Below, piece by piece: positions 14,343 to 24,700 of a stretch of DNA of 64,000 nucleotides; the stretch's first letter is position 1; each line of letters begins with the position of its first letter. This DNA comes from Paenibacillus amylolyticus. Its GTDB lineage: Bacteria > Bacillota > Bacilli > Paenibacillales > Paenibacillaceae. The stretch spans positions 1 to 64,000 of the forward strand of contig NZ_RIAS01000018.1 of NCBI RefSeq assembly GCF_003719335.1, in the 5' to 3' direction. The notes beneath the pieces are model-generated. The model saw only the letters and a program-made list of their open reading frames with translations, had not been told where the DNA came from and did not search any database. Both the position numbers and the translations under genes were made by a program.

Positions 14343-16504
14343 GCATCTACCCTGCTCTTCTTCTCGATCACAATCAGACAGGTGCTGTCAGGTAAGGATA
14401 CAGGTTCACCCTTCTCATCCATAAAAACAATCCGATCTGCCAACGCTTCGGTATATCCCTCTTGCAAGAAATGACGCAACATGATGATATCCGCTTGCTC
14501 CCCTAACGTGTCGCGTATGCATTTCTCATAGGCTTGCGGTGTAAATACGCCGAACTGCTCCTGGACTTCATGCACATAGGCTTCCTCCCCCCAAGTATAG
14601 GTGTACAGAAATTCCATCGCATCATTAATCGGCATCATTACTTCATCATCCGTTATACGTTCAAAAGTGATCTCTCGCCCCTTGAAATCTGCTGCATAAC
14701 GTTCCAGCCAGCTTACCCCATCCGTCTCCAGGAATCGAATTCGTCGTGTCTGTGACTCCGGTTCGCTCATAATACCATCCCGAATAAGGATTCTTCCGCC
14801 TGGCGAGAGCACCTGAAAAGCACTATGCAGCGCAGCTGCCACGGTATCTGTATTAAATCTGCGTCCGTCACGCTCAATATAGGAATACAACTCGTGCAGA
14901 ATGGAGGAGAAGATCACCGTATCCACTGTTCCCGGCTCCACATACTGATCCAGTTGCAGGGCATCGCCTTTCATCACATGCCAGCGATGGGACTCCCGTT
15001 GCTTCTTGCGCTCCAGCGCCTCGATCACATTGGCCGAAATATCAATGCCGATCGCTTCAACCTCGGGCTTCTCCTGCTCAATCAAATCCAGCAACACACC
15101 GCCACCTGGGCCGATATCAAGCACACGTTTGCCCACCATATGTTCGAGTAGCACTTTTTTGTAGTCTCCCGAACTATTCATATCCGAAAGGTACGTCTCT
15201 TCGTTGTGGAACCGATCATATGCATCCCGTCGCAGGCCAAACAGGTCAAATAATAGTAGTACCGCCTGTTCGTACAACGGAGATTTCTCTGCTTCAATGC
15301 AAAAAGCGATCAATTTCTCGGCTGCAGGCGAGAATTCAAAGGTTACAAACAACGTATCCGGCAGGTCGGGGTATCGTTCAATCCGATGTCCCAGATGCGG
15401 ATAAGACAGTTGCTCTCCAGCGCTAATCTGTTCCCATGAATACTGTTCCAGATATTTTTCAATCATACGTTTCTTGTAAATATTCAGCTTTTTGACACCC
15501 TTGTAGTCGTAATACATCGTGTTCATTAACGGTTCGAAGCTGATATGACGTATAGAGGTCACGGAAGAGTCCTTTGAATGCCCCTCTATTTTCTTCTCCC
15601 ATTCTTCGCTATGCAGTGCAAGTAAAAACACCTTGACCATCTCTTCCAGCGAAAAATCCCGCATGGCTGACTCCACATACCACAACGTACGTGATGCAAG
15701 AGAAGACAGTTGTTGCTCTACAGGAAACTGTTGTTTCAGCTTGGCATACGTTTCATCAATCGCCTCACCTTGACGGATTGAATTACTTCTTAGGCGAGAT
15801 AATCGCTCCTTCACGCTCCAGTCTGTATGCTCCGTTCCTGACACGATCCAGTCTACAATTTGCTCTACTTCATCCTGAACCTGCTCCCAAAGACCAGAAT
15901 CAACCGCTTCAATAATACATTGGTTCAGAGCCATTAACATAATACGAAGTTCACCGCCGGTAACCCAGCCTTCAGTAATCAAAGCACGCAACGGTAGATT
16001 CTCTGCATACGGAATTTCACCCCGTATGTATTGCCCAATCAGTCCATGTGTTGATATTAAAATACGAATGATCTCCTGTCTCGGAGACGCTACCGATTCC
16101 AGTCCATTTTCTCGATCTCGATCTGTTGCGTATCGTTGATAGAGCTGTGCCGAGCCAATATTATGTACGAACAGGTTAATTCCCTGCTGCTGCCACGTTC
16201 TGCGCTGTTCCAGTGAACCTCCTTTTGCCGTTTCCGACCAGGCCAGCACCTCTTCCAGAAGTTCCCGAATCCAGAACGAAAGCTGCATTCCATCCAGCAT
16301 GTGAAGTGTGCGCTCGGTGTAATCCAATACCGCATGCGTCTTCTGAAGCTCGGCAATGGAGTGAATCCGTTCCAGATTAATTCGCGGCTTCTCCGCCGCG
16401 ACTAACCATTGCAGCCATTGCGGCTCTTGTTGCTCTTGGTGCAGATGTTGTTGTTGTGAATTTCCTGATTTATAACGTTGAATCACTTCCAGCGCGTGCA
16501 GCAT
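14339..16504 (-). CDS. Large SAM-dependent methyltransferase with an uncharacterised helical N-terminal region
   Basis: 721 aa. The last 260 residues form a class I Rossmann methyltransferase: motif I VLDIGPGGG at about 461-469, acidic motif EAIGIDIS, VMKGDAL, then TVIFSSILHEL and LSPGGRILIRDG. The first 450 residues match no fold I recognise; they look mostly helical and are rich in Gln, Glu and Leu, with QQQHLHQEQQEPQWLQW near the start. ATG 16504 is chosen because GGTGGAG lies just upstream; a longer frame would run antisense-like into the kinase gene. Second gene of the coupled operon. Substrate unknown. Confidence 0.75.
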   Translation of the reverse strand: MLHALEVIQRYKSGNSQQQHLHQEQQEPQWLQWLVAAEKPRINLERIHSIAELQKTHAVLDYTERTLHMLDGMQLSFWIRELLEEVLAWSETAKGGSLEQRRTWQQQGINLFVHNIGSAQLYQRYATDRDRENGLESVASPRQEIIRILISTHGLIGQYIRGEIPYAENLPLRALITEGWVTGGELRIMLMALNQCIIEAVDSGLWEQVQDEVEQIVDWIVSGTEHTDWSVKERLSRLRSNSIRQGEAIDETYAKLKQQFPVEQQLSSLASRTLWYVESAMRDFSLEEMVKVFLLALHSEEWEKKIEGHSKDSSVTSIRHISFEPLMNTMYYDYKGVKKLNIYKKRMIEKYLEQYSWEQISAGEQLSYPHLGHRIERYPDLPDTLFVTFEFSPAAEKLIAFCIEAEKSPLYEQAVLLLFDLFGLRRDAYDRFHNEETYLSDMNSSGDYKKVLLEHMVGKRVLDIGPGGGVLLDLIEQEKPEVEAIGIDISANVIEALERKKQRESHRWHVMKGDALQLDQYVEPGTVDTVIFSSILHELYSYIERDGRRFNTDTVAAALHSAFQVLSPGGRILIRDGIMSEPESQTRRIRFLETDGVSWLERYAADFKGREITFERITDDEVMMPINDAMEFLYTYTWGEEAYVHEVQEQFGVFTPQAYEKCIRDTLGEQADIIMLRHFLQEGYTEALADRIVFMDEKGEPVSLPDSTCLIVIEKKSRVDA

Positions 16505-16526
16505 GGATTCTCCACCCTCTTTATTT

Positions 16527-17360
16527 TCATGATGTTGTATGAAGCGTTTCATCCAGCAAGCGCAGTCTGTCCCGCACAAACTGAAGGAGATACTCCTCTT
16601 CCGAGAAAGGCAAGCTTTCGTCCAAACGTGCCGCAGCGACAGGCAACATCCAAGCATCAATCTGCTCACGAGTGATCCCGGAAAGAGCGACGTAATGCCC
16701 TATATACTGCTCCAATATCAAACTTCGAGCCCGCTCGAATCCTTCCCGAATCGCAGGTTCCGCATCGTCTGGCAGCTTGCCGCTCTTTAATATTACCCAT
16801 GTCCTGGCCACATCACCCGCGGGATTACCCGCCATGCCCGTCATCCAGTCAATGACACAATGTTGTTCTCTGTCCTTGCTCAGCATTACATTATCAGGAT
16901 GATAATCACCATGGCAAATCGCCCGTTGTTCAGGCAATACAGACAAATAGTGAATCAGTCGTTCGTGTTCAATATCGGAGAAGCCCGATACGCACAGCAT
17001 CGCGTGCTCCAGAATCTTTTTCTGAGAAGGCAATAAGTTACCCTCATCCTGTACCCTGTGCACTTTATAATGAGTTTCCGCCATGATGTAGGATAGCTGT
17101 TCCAGCAATTCCGGCTGCTGAATCATCAGCGTTAACAATGTTGTTCCCTCAAACCGCTCAAATACAATACCCGTACGTGTAGCATGATGCATTTGTTTTA
17201 CAGCACGAGGAACGGGCAATCCCTTTCCATATACCCACTGACTAATGCGATATTCATTCTGTACGGCTTCTCCTGAGAACCCTGTCCGGTATAATTTTAA
17301 AATAAGATCATCTGCATAATGGTAGATTTCCGCCGTTCTTCCTTGCCCAATCAGCTTCAT
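16527..17360 (-). CDS. Aminoglycoside-phosphotransferase-like (APH) small-molecule kinase
   Basis: 277 aa. Brenner motif AICHGDYHPDNVML followed by VIDWMTGMAGNPAGDVART gives the catalytic Asp, metal-binding Asn and DxD-equivalent of APH/choline-kinase folds. The N-terminal IGQGRTAEIYHYADDLILKLY supplies the nucleotide-binding loop and lysine. First gene of the operon, 22 bp before the methyltransferase. Antibiotic resistance should not be assumed: most APH-like kinases of this type act on unknown metabolites. Confidence 0.85.
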   Translation of the reverse strand: MKLIGQGRTAEIYHYADDLILKLYRTGFSGEAVQNEYRISQWVYGKGLPVPRAVKQMHHATRTGIVFERFEGTTLLTLMIQQPELLEQLSYIMAETHYKVHRVQDEGNLLPSQKKILEHAMLCVSGFSDIEHERLIHYLSVLPEQRAICHGDYHPDNVMLSKDREQHCVIDWMTGMAGNPAGDVARTWVILKSGKLPDDAEPAIREGFERARSLILEQYIGHYVALSGITREQIDAWMLPVAAARLDESLPFSEEEYLLQFVRDRLRLLDETLHTTS

Positions 17361-17393
17361 CCGCTAATCCTCCTGAGTATGTGAGATTCTTTT

Positions 17394-17984
17394 TTAATCG
17401 AACTCAATCCCTCTTACTTTGGAAAAAATGATCATATCTACCCATGCCCCTGTGCGATCTTGTTTTATCCTGCGCAGTATTCCTTCTTGCGTGTAACCGA
17501 GCCGTTTAGCTACACTGGCACTGCGGACATTTCGGGCATCACAACGAATCTCAAGGCGATTGGCCTGCAGATGTACATTTGCAAACTGTTCGATCCCCTG
17601 CACAGCCTCTGTGACCAAACCTTCACCCGACCGGGAGGTTCGCACCCAGTAACCAATCTCGAAAGAGCGTACATTCCAGTCCATCCGGTGCAGACCGCTG
17701 CTGCCGACAAACTCATCTGTAGCCTTATCGCGTAAGTGTAACATCAGGTCACTGCGTTCCAAAAATCGCAGTCTGGCTTTACGTACGGACACCTCTGACT
17801 CCTCTAATGTAGGAATGTTCTCTGCAAATGGTAACCACGGCCTTAGCTCTTCCACACTTTCCCGAATGGCCTCATTAACATCAGCGCCATCACCCCACTG
17901 CGGTGAGCGAATCGTAAGACGTTCCGTATCAAAGCTCTCGGGAAACTCAAGCATCATGGGGTCAATCGAATCAAAATCTGTCAT
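17394..17984 (-). CDS. GNAT N-acetyltransferase (RimJ/RimL-like)
   Basis: 196 aa. Typical RimL-type blocks: ESFDTERLTIRSPQWGDG, SSGLHRMDWNVRSFEIGYWV, SGEGLVTEAVQGI (acetyl-CoA loop) and NVRSASVAKRLGY. It would acetylate a protein N-terminus or a small amine using acetyl-CoA. ATG at 17984 with GGAGGAG 8 nt upstream; that site lies inside the end of the ridA-like gene 5 bp away, so the two are co-transcribed. Confidence 0.9.
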   Translation of the reverse strand: MTDFDSIDPMMLEFPESFDTERLTIRSPQWGDGADVNEAIRESVEELRPWLPFAENIPTLEESEVSVRKARLRFLERSDLMLHLRDKATDEFVGSSGLHRMDWNVRSFEIGYWVRTSRSGEGLVTEAVQGIEQFANVHLQANRLEIRCDARNVRSASVAKRLGYTQEGILRRIKQDRTGAWVDMIIFSKVRGIEFD

Positions 17985-17989
17985 ACAAA

Positions 17990-18448
17990 CTACTCCTCCA
18001 CCTGAAAAATCGAATCAATAATCAGCGGTAGCTGATCTCTCACAGAAACGGCCCCTAGGACGGAACGGGCGTGAACTCCCTGTTCTTCTCCAAAAACGTC
18101 GATCATCAGATCCGAGAACCCGTTCAGCACCTTATGATGTTCCTGATAGGAAGCCGAAGCGTTGATGAACCCTTGCACTTTAACTACCTTTTTAACCCGA
18201 TCCAGCGAACCTAGCACGTCCCGAACAACTGCAAGTACCTCCAGTCCTGCATTCCGGGCGAAGTCATATCCCCGTTCTGTCGTAAATTCCACGCCAAGCT
18301 TGCCGCGTTCATCCGTAGCCGGACCTTTTCCTGATACATACATCATTCCATTTACAATGACGGCGTTCGCATATTTCCCCGCAGGAGAACTGGATTGCGG
18401 GAGCGTGATTCCTAATTCCTGTAGTCTGGCTTCGATTGTTTTCATCAT
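17990..18448 (-). CDS. RidA/YjgF family protein
   Basis: 152 aa. RidA-type features: AVIVNGMMYVSGKGPAT, GLEVLAVVRDVLGSLDRVKKVVKVQGFINA, and HARSVLGAVSVRDQLPLIID with the conserved arginine that contacts imine substrates. RidA proteins hydrolyse reactive enamine/imine intermediates; this longer form (about 150 aa) is common in Bacillota. Starts at tandem ATGs (18448 preferred; GAGGCGG 4-7 nt upstream). Operon with the GNAT gene. Confidence 0.88.
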   Translation of the reverse strand: MMKTIEARLQELGITLPQSSSPAGKYANAVIVNGMMYVSGKGPATDERGKLGVEFTTERGYDFARNAGLEVLAVVRDVLGSLDRVKKVVKVQGFINASASYQEHHKVLNGFSDLMIDVFGEEQGVHARSVLGAVSVRDQLPLIIDSIFQVEE

Positions 18449-18615
18449 CAGGCCGCCTCTCTATTTTTAATAAAATGAAAAGCCTCTAAATGTTACTTAT
18501 ACATGCTTCCAGCGGTACTATATAAATGATTATATAAAACTTCATATTAAACATGAAAGTAAATAGAGGTCATGCATTCGCTGAATTCTTCCGGTGCCTT
18601 AATAGTGTTAAATCC

Positions 18616-19512
18616 TTAGCTTATTGTTGATTGTGTTTTTTTAATTCCATCCCGTCCATTGTATTCCTGCCTGTACGTTCTTGGTGACATCTGAACCGCA
18701 CGCTTGAACATCTTGCCAAAATGCGAAAAATTGCCGAATCCCGCCAGCAAGGCAATATCGGTCACCGACTCTTCACTCTCACGCAGTAGACGCTGAGCCT
18801 CCTTTACCCGCAGTAGATTCAGATAATCGCTAAACGTAAAACCCGTCGTTTGTTTGAACAGCCGGCTTAGATAATGTGGACTAATCCTAAACTTGCCTGC
18901 GACCTCCGGCAGCGTAACTGGATTCTGGTAATTCTCATTCAGATAACGGACAACGACCTGAATCTTGGGGTGAAGGACAGGGTCTTGATCATCCGACTGT
19001 ATACGTCCTAGATGACGGTGACGGTACGTGTGCAGCAACATCTCTAACGTACGGTGACGCAGCAACATTCCACTTCCCTCGTCGGGATTACGCATTTCTC
19101 GGACCATTTCTGCCACGATCTCCTCTGTCACCTTGGCGACCTGAATGGGGAATCTCACAATCGGTATGTCCCAGCGAAAGGGCTCCGTTAACCCTTCTGT
19201 GAGCTCACTCGTTACCGCCATAGCGGCAAACAGTTCCGGTTGCATATACAGCACGATTCGTTCGTGGTCCGGCATTCCACTTTCCAGTGTTTTGTGCACC
19301 GTATTGCGGTCTACGAATACCAAGTCCCCTGCTTTGACCAGATACGAACGATCTTTGATAAAATAAATGCGTTCACCAGAAAGTAAATAATACAACTCAT
19401 AATGGTCATGAAAATGATCATTTGGCATAGAGTAGTATCCGATCCTGCGATCGTATTCTATATGTAATAAATCCGTTGCATCATGATAATCTGCACGAAT
19501 GGCTTCGGTCAT
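18616..19512 (-). CDS. AraC-family transcriptional regulator (cupin + HTH)
   Basis: 298 aa. N-terminal cupin sensor with metal/sugar-pocket histidines (DHFHDHYELYYLLSGE) and C-terminal double helix-turn-helix (LPEVAGKFRISPHYLSRLFKQ; ESVTDIALLAGFGNFSHFGKMFKR). Divergently transcribed from the Gfo/Idh/MocA gene at 19638, with an inverted repeat between them, so it probably controls that dehydrogenase in response to a carbohydrate. ATG 19512 behind AAGGAGAG. Confidence 0.88.
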   Translation of the reverse strand: MTEAIRADYHDATDLLHIEYDRRIGYYSMPNDHFHDHYELYYLLSGERIYFIKDRSYLVKAGDLVFVDRNTVHKTLESGMPDHERIVLYMQPELFAAMAVTSELTEGLTEPFRWDIPIVRFPIQVAKVTEEIVAEMVREMRNPDEGSGMLLRHRTLEMLLHTYRHRHLGRIQSDDQDPVLHPKIQVVVRYLNENYQNPVTLPEVAGKFRISPHYLSRLFKQTTGFTFSDYLNLLRVKEAQRLLRESEESVTDIALLAGFGNFSHFGKMFKRAVQMSPRTYRQEYNGRDGIKKTQSTIS

Positions 19513-19551
19513 GTCACTCTCTCCTTTTTCACAATTATAGCAAAATATGCG

Positions 19552-19580
19552 GCATTTGAAAGCGGTTACGCATCAAATGC
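19552..19580. promoter_or_regulatory. Inverted repeat in the AraC/Gfo-Idh-MocA divergent promoter region
   Basis: GCATTTGA and TCAAATGC form perfect 8-bp arms separated by 13 bp, centred between the two start codons. Both flanks carry ATGCGG/AATGCGG. A likely operator for the adjacent AraC regulator, by position only. Confidence 0.5.
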
Positions 19581-19637
19581 GGTGAAAGAAGTGCTCCTTT
19601 GTTATAGTCTAAACCTACATTCAAGGAGGCGATATAG

Positions 19638-20927
19638 GTGGGGAACAAAAAACGTTATGTATTAGTCGGAACTGGTGGTCGTGCCGAATTTTTCTATGGT
19701 GCTTTGACCCGGGATTTTAGCGCTACTTCCGAACTTGTCGGCTTTTGTGATATCAATCAAGTGCGTATGAATTATGCGAACAAGCTGCTGCGAGAAAAAT
19801 ATAACTATGCTGAGGTGCCTACATACATGGCAGATCAGTTTGACCAGATGATTGAGAACGAGAAGCCAGACTACGTTATCGTGACCAGCGTGGATCGGAC
19901 TCACCATAAATACATCATTCGAGCAATGGAGCTCGGCTGTGACGTTGTTACGGAGAAACCGATGACTATTAATGAGGAGAAATGTCAGGACATTCTGGAT
20001 GCAGTGAAGCGTACCGGACAGAATGTACGCGTGACGTTCAACTATCGTTATGCACCGCATCACACGAAAATAAGGGAGCTTATTCTGGACGATGCCATCG
20101 GCAAAGTGACTTCTGTGCATTTCGAATGGCTACTGAATACCCGTCACGGTGCGGACTATTTCCGCCGCTGGCACCGGGACAAGCGCAATAGTGGAGGTCT
20201 GCTGGTTCACAAATCGACGCATCACTTCGATCTCGTAAACTTCTGGATCGGCTCACAGCCAGATACTGTCTTTGCGTTTGGGGATTTGATGTTCTACGGT
20301 AGAGAAAATGCCGAGGATCGCGGGGTTACCCAATTCTACAACCGTGCTACAGGTAATCCGCTCGCACAGGATGATCCATTCGCCCTGCATCTGGATTCTG
20401 ATGCCCATCTGAAATCGATGTATCTGGATGCCGAGACTGAAGATGGATACCAGCGTGATCAAAGTGTATTTGGTGAAGGAATCAACATTGAAGATACGAT
20501 GGGTGTTCTTGTCCAATATCGGAACAAGGCGATCCTGACGTATTCCCTTGTTGCTTATCAGCCGTGGGAAGGTTACCGCATTGCGATCAACGGCACCAAA
20601 GGCCGTATCGAAATGAGCATTATCGAACAATCCTACGTTAATTCCCTGGGTGACAAAAGCAAAGAAGGTGCTTTGATTGGCAAAACGCTGCGCGTGCTTC
20701 CAATGTTCGGCGCACCTTATGACGTTGAAGTCGAGGAAAAAGAAGGCGGCCATGGCGGAGGCGACCCTGTACTGCTCAACGATCTGTTCGGCGCACCGTC
20801 AGAAGATCCATTCCATCGTGCGGCGAATCATGTAGATGGCGCTCGCTCGATTTTGACAGGCATTGCAGCCAATCGTGCGATTGCAACAGGCCTACCGGTC
20901 AAAGTCGATACTTTGGTACAATTTTAA
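19638..20927 (+). CDS. Gfo/Idh/MocA family oxidoreductase
   Basis: 429 aa. N-terminal NAD(P)-binding Rossmann fold (YVLVGTGGRAEFFYGAL) and the family signature VTEKPMTINEEKC with the cofactor-contacting EKP; the C-terminal alpha/beta substrate domain includes GLLVHKSTHHFDLVNFW with the catalytic-site histidine pair. It oxidises or reduces a sugar, inositol or similar polyol. Start is GTG at 19638 with AAGGAGG 8 nt upstream. Divergent partner of the AraC gene; followed by a strong terminator. Confidence 0.92.
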   Translation: MGNKKRYVLVGTGGRAEFFYGALTRDFSATSELVGFCDINQVRMNYANKLLREKYNYAEVPTYMADQFDQMIENEKPDYVIVTSVDRTHHKYIIRAMELGCDVVTEKPMTINEEKCQDILDAVKRTGQNVRVTFNYRYAPHHTKIRELILDDAIGKVTSVHFEWLLNTRHGADYFRRWHRDKRNSGGLLVHKSTHHFDLVNFWIGSQPDTVFAFGDLMFYGRENAEDRGVTQFYNRATGNPLAQDDPFALHLDSDAHLKSMYLDAETEDGYQRDQSVFGEGINIEDTMGVLVQYRNKAILTYSLVAYQPWEGYRIAINGTKGRIEMSIIEQSYVNSLGDKSKEGALIGKTLRVLPMFGAPYDVEVEEKEGGHGGGDPVLLNDLFGAPSEDPFHRAANHVDGARSILTGIAANRAIATGLPVKVDTLVQF

Positions 20928-20940
20928 TAAGGCACATGTA

Positions 20941-20988
20941 AAAAGGCATAAGATCAGAGACCTCGAATCTCTAATCTTATGCCTTTTC
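20941..20988 (+). terminator. Intrinsic terminator of the Gfo/Idh/MocA gene
   Basis: AAAAGGCATAAGAT..GAGA pairs with TCTC..ATCTTATGCCTTTT around a short loop, 14 bp past the stop; a T-run follows, and the A-run on the other side allows bidirectional use. Confidence 0.88.
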
Positions 20989-21126
20989 TGATTTTCATTT
21001 CATTTGCACATTCCATTGTACGTCTCATGTACGTTGCACTCCGGCATCAACATGGGCTGTCAAGTATTCACCTTCCTCCTTGCTTCGTTCATATACTAGG
21101 TATAAATGACGAACGGAGGAAGAATT

Positions 21127-21552
21127 ATGAGCTGGCAGCATCTTCGTACAGGCAAAACACTCCAGCAACGCTTGGCCCAATTGCAGGGACATCTTGCTGA
21201 GCTTAACGCCCCGCGTTCCGGTCTGGAGCCTGGACGCATTCGTCGGGTATTCCCTCGTAATTTTGTCAAAATCAATCATCAATTATTTATTCCGCTAAGC
21301 CTAAATTCGATTCGAGTATTCAACGTTCCGCGCACACAGCGAGGGATTCGGGTTGGCATCCGTACAACATTCCCTTCACGCAATGCATTCCGAAATATTA
21401 GACTGGTCGGCGTTGGACTCAATTATATTGAGTTGCAAGGCAAAGGCAGAGTTCCTTCACGTATTCTGTTTCCGCTTTCCAGCGTGGAGTCCATCTATCG
21501 CCCTCGCAAGCGAACCTTGAAGGGGAAACGTGGCTGTATCCGTCGTAGATAG
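21127..21552 (+). CDS. Hypothetical very basic 141-aa protein
   Basis: Not recognised. ATG at 21127 has GGAGGAAG 4 nt upstream; an in-frame ATG seven codons earlier lies before that site and is disfavoured. The product is rich in Arg/Lys with a tail YRPRKRTLKGKRGCIRRR and a central repeat-like region NVPRTQRGIRVGIR; no signal peptide or membrane segment. The charge suggests nucleic-acid or cell-wall binding, but no domain can be named. Single gene on the plus strand. Confidence 0.7.
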   Translation: MSWQHLRTGKTLQQRLAQLQGHLAELNAPRSGLEPGRIRRVFPRNFVKINHQLFIPLSLNSIRVFNVPRTQRGIRVGIRTTFPSRNAFRNIRLVGVGLNYIELQGKGRVPSRILFPLSSVESIYRPRKRTLKGKRGCIRRR

Positions 21553-21622
21553 ATTAGAACGAGCCGAAGGAGCGATATGAAGAATTTGCTCAAGTTGAAT
21601 GCCTAAGCAACATGTCCATGGA

Positions 21623-21662
21623 GAAAAAAACGGTGAGAATCGGTTGTCTCCGCTTCTCACCG
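21623..21662 (-). terminator. Intrinsic terminator of the P450-reductase gene
   Basis: On the minus strand CGGTGAGAAGCGG pairs with CCGATTCTCACCG (one mismatch), followed by seven T residues; about 75 bp beyond the P450 stop codon. Confidence 0.88.
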
Positions 21663-21737
21663 CGAGGTTAAATGCCTACCTTGTTACACATACTCGCTGC
21701 ATCCATGCATATATTAGAACACGTTCGCTCCATCCAA

Positions 21738-24700
21738 TTAAATGCCTGTCCAGACATCCTTCGCATAACGACCTTGCTCTTGAAGCTGATTCAGCCAGGC
21801 TTCTGCCTCTTCTACCGTCTTACCTTGAGTATCTGCATAAGCCTGCTTTAGCGTTAATTCCACATCGGGAGCCATTTTACTGCCATCTCCGCAGATGTAT
21901 AAATGCGCCCCATTTACCAGCAAAGGAATTAACAGATGTGCATCCTCTTTCATCCGATGTTGAACATAACACTTCTCTTCCCCTTGAATCCTGGAGAAGG
22001 CTGTATGCAGCTGTACAAGCCCCTCCTGCTCTGCAATTTCCAGCTCGTTTTTGTACAAATAATCATGCTCCGGATTGCGGCAGCCAAAGTACAGATGTGC
22101 TTCACCAACTTGCGCGCCTTCCTCCTTCATCACATGTCTCGCCTGCAAGAAACCACGGAATGGGGCTACCCCTGTTCCTGGTCCAACCATAATGATCGGC
22201 ACTTCTGGAGTTTCAGGCAACTGGAAGCCAGATTCCGGTGTACGAACAAACATAACAACCTCATCACCAGGCTTCAGATCAGCCAGATAATTGGAAGCAA
22301 TACCTTTATAAATCCCTTTTCCACTCCACGCAGATGCCTTTACGACACTTACCGTAATGCTTGCTTGCGCTGCTTGTACCCGTGGTGAACTGGATATGGA
22401 GTAGTATCTGGCCTTCAACGAAGGCAATAATGTAAGAAAACGTTCAAACGGCAATTCACATGCTTCATATTTCTCCAGATAGTCCAGCATTGATATCCGT
22501 TTGCCACGAACTTCCTTCATATATAATGTCTCATCCAGGAGCGCTTCAAGTTCCTTCTTGTGTGGAGGGCAGACCGTATATGCAGTAAGTTCCCTTAACT
22601 GCGCACGTGTTGCGGCCTCTTGCAATTCCACACTATGGCTGAGCAGATCGTACAAGTTCACTGGCCGTTGCAGTGGCAGATGCGCCGCGCTTCTCCCCGA
22701 TGCATCCAGTACCAGATGCTCTGTTCCCGTGAAACCGTAACGACGCAGCACACGCTTCACAAGCTCTGGTGGATTTTGCGGCAACACGCCAAGATGATCA
22801 CCTTCCTTATATGTGATCCCCTCCGGCAGCTTAATCTCCAGATGTCTTGTGCTTCGCTCGCTCCCTACATCATGAAGCTCCCGATTCTCCAGCACGGTTG
22901 CAACATGTGCGTCATACGTTTCAACCAGCGGTGTAACCGCCCTGCCACTAACAAATTGTACCGACAGGGAGCTGTGTTCACTTTTGGCTCCCGTATTCAG
23001 ATTCAATTCCAGCGTTCGTGCCAAGTCAGGCCATAGTTGTTCTGTCCAGTCCTCCACCTGCTTCTCAAAATCCCCGCTGGCATCTGACTCCCCAAGAGAT
23101 GATAAACGCTTGGCTCCCCGTAAGGACAGCTGTTCATCAATCAGACGTGGAATCCGCTGATACGTGCTGGCCCAGTTATGGTCACCGCATCCGAGAACCG
23201 TATATTTTACGCCCTCGAATTCCCCCTGATCGGCATGCTGAATCCACTCTACAAACGTTCTGGCATTACTTGGCGGCTGACCGTTATACGATGCGCTGAC
23301 AATAATAACAGCCCCTTCTTTCGGCAACCTGCCGACGCGATCATCCAGTGCAGCGACTTCACTGCGGAAACCTTGATGTCTCGCGTTATCCGCTATTTCG
23401 CGTGCGATCCCTTCAGCCGTCCCCAGATTCGAGCCGTAGAGTACAAGTAAGGGAGTATCGTGTGCTTCTACCACATCTTGTTCATGCTTTTTCACTGTGT
23501 TAGCAGGCTCTTGCATAGCCACACCAGGTACAGCCATCACAGGCTGACTTCCGCGCGAACGTACACGAATGATGAATTGATCGGGTTTGAGTGTCAATGT
23601 CTCTTTGACTTTTAACTGATAATTCATATGATCGATGAAGTCAAAATGTTTCAGCACCATGCCCAGCACGAGCGTCGCTTCCTGAAGCGCAAACTGCTGA
23701 CCAATACACGCGCGTTGACCGTTGCCAAACGGTTTATACGCGTTATGTGGCACCTTGCTTGGGTCTTCGAATCGCTCAGGCCGAAACTCCTCCACATCAT
23801 CTCCCCATGCCTCACGGTCACGATGCAACTTGGGAATGAGCACGCTGACACTGTCCCCTTTCTGAAGCGGGTATTGTCCGCCGAGCACTGTATCCTCTTT
23901 TGCATATAAAGAGAATGCTGGCGCGGTTGGCCACAAGCGTAGTGCTTCATTCAGCACCATACGTATATATTTCAATTGACGAACCTGATTGTACGTTGGC
24001 ACCGGGTCTTTCAGAATCTCATCTGCTTCCGCTTGGGCTTTCGCGAGCTTATCCGGGTTTTTCATCAAGTAGTACACGGCAAACGATAACAAACCACTTG
24101 TCGTTTCATGCCCTGCAATCAGAAATGTAATAATCTGATACCGGATATTTTCGTCATCCAGCGTTTCACCTGTCTCCGGGTCCTTGCCGCTAAGCATGTG
24201 AGAGAGCAGATCATCTGCCCCTTCCTGCGGTTGCGCTTTACGCTCTGCAATAATGTGATCCACTAGCGAGAACATGGAACGGATATCCTGATCGAATTGT
24301 TTCTTTTTGCTGATCATCAATTTATCCTGCAAACGCAGACGCTGCAACGAACTCATGGATTCATCCAATGCACGTACCATGCTTGTAATGAATGGATGTG
24401 GCTCTTCACGGTAGAAGCTGTTGAAGCGATAGTTAAACCCACATAAACCAATGGTATCTAACGTCAAACGAGTCATATCATCCGGTACATTCACCGTTTC
24501 ATCGGGATTCAGTCTTGACCACTTCTGCACAAGCTGCACGGCAAGATCTACCATTTTGTTATGATAGCCCTGCATCGCACGCTGACTAAAACTTGGAAGC
24601 AACACATTATGTGCCTTTTTCCAGTTAGGCTCGTCCGTCCAGCTGGTAAAGAGTCCATCCCCGGCAAAAGCACGTACCTTCGCAAGCGGGGCCCATACTC

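Noticed and set aside
16527..16669. Extended start of the methyltransferase into the kinase gene
   Set aside because: The first 55 codons overlap the kinase in another frame and lack a ribosome binding site; ATG 16504 fits better.
16527..17360. Aminoglycoside resistance enzyme
   Set aside because: The APH fold alone does not indicate antibiotic substrates, and the operon context points to another role.
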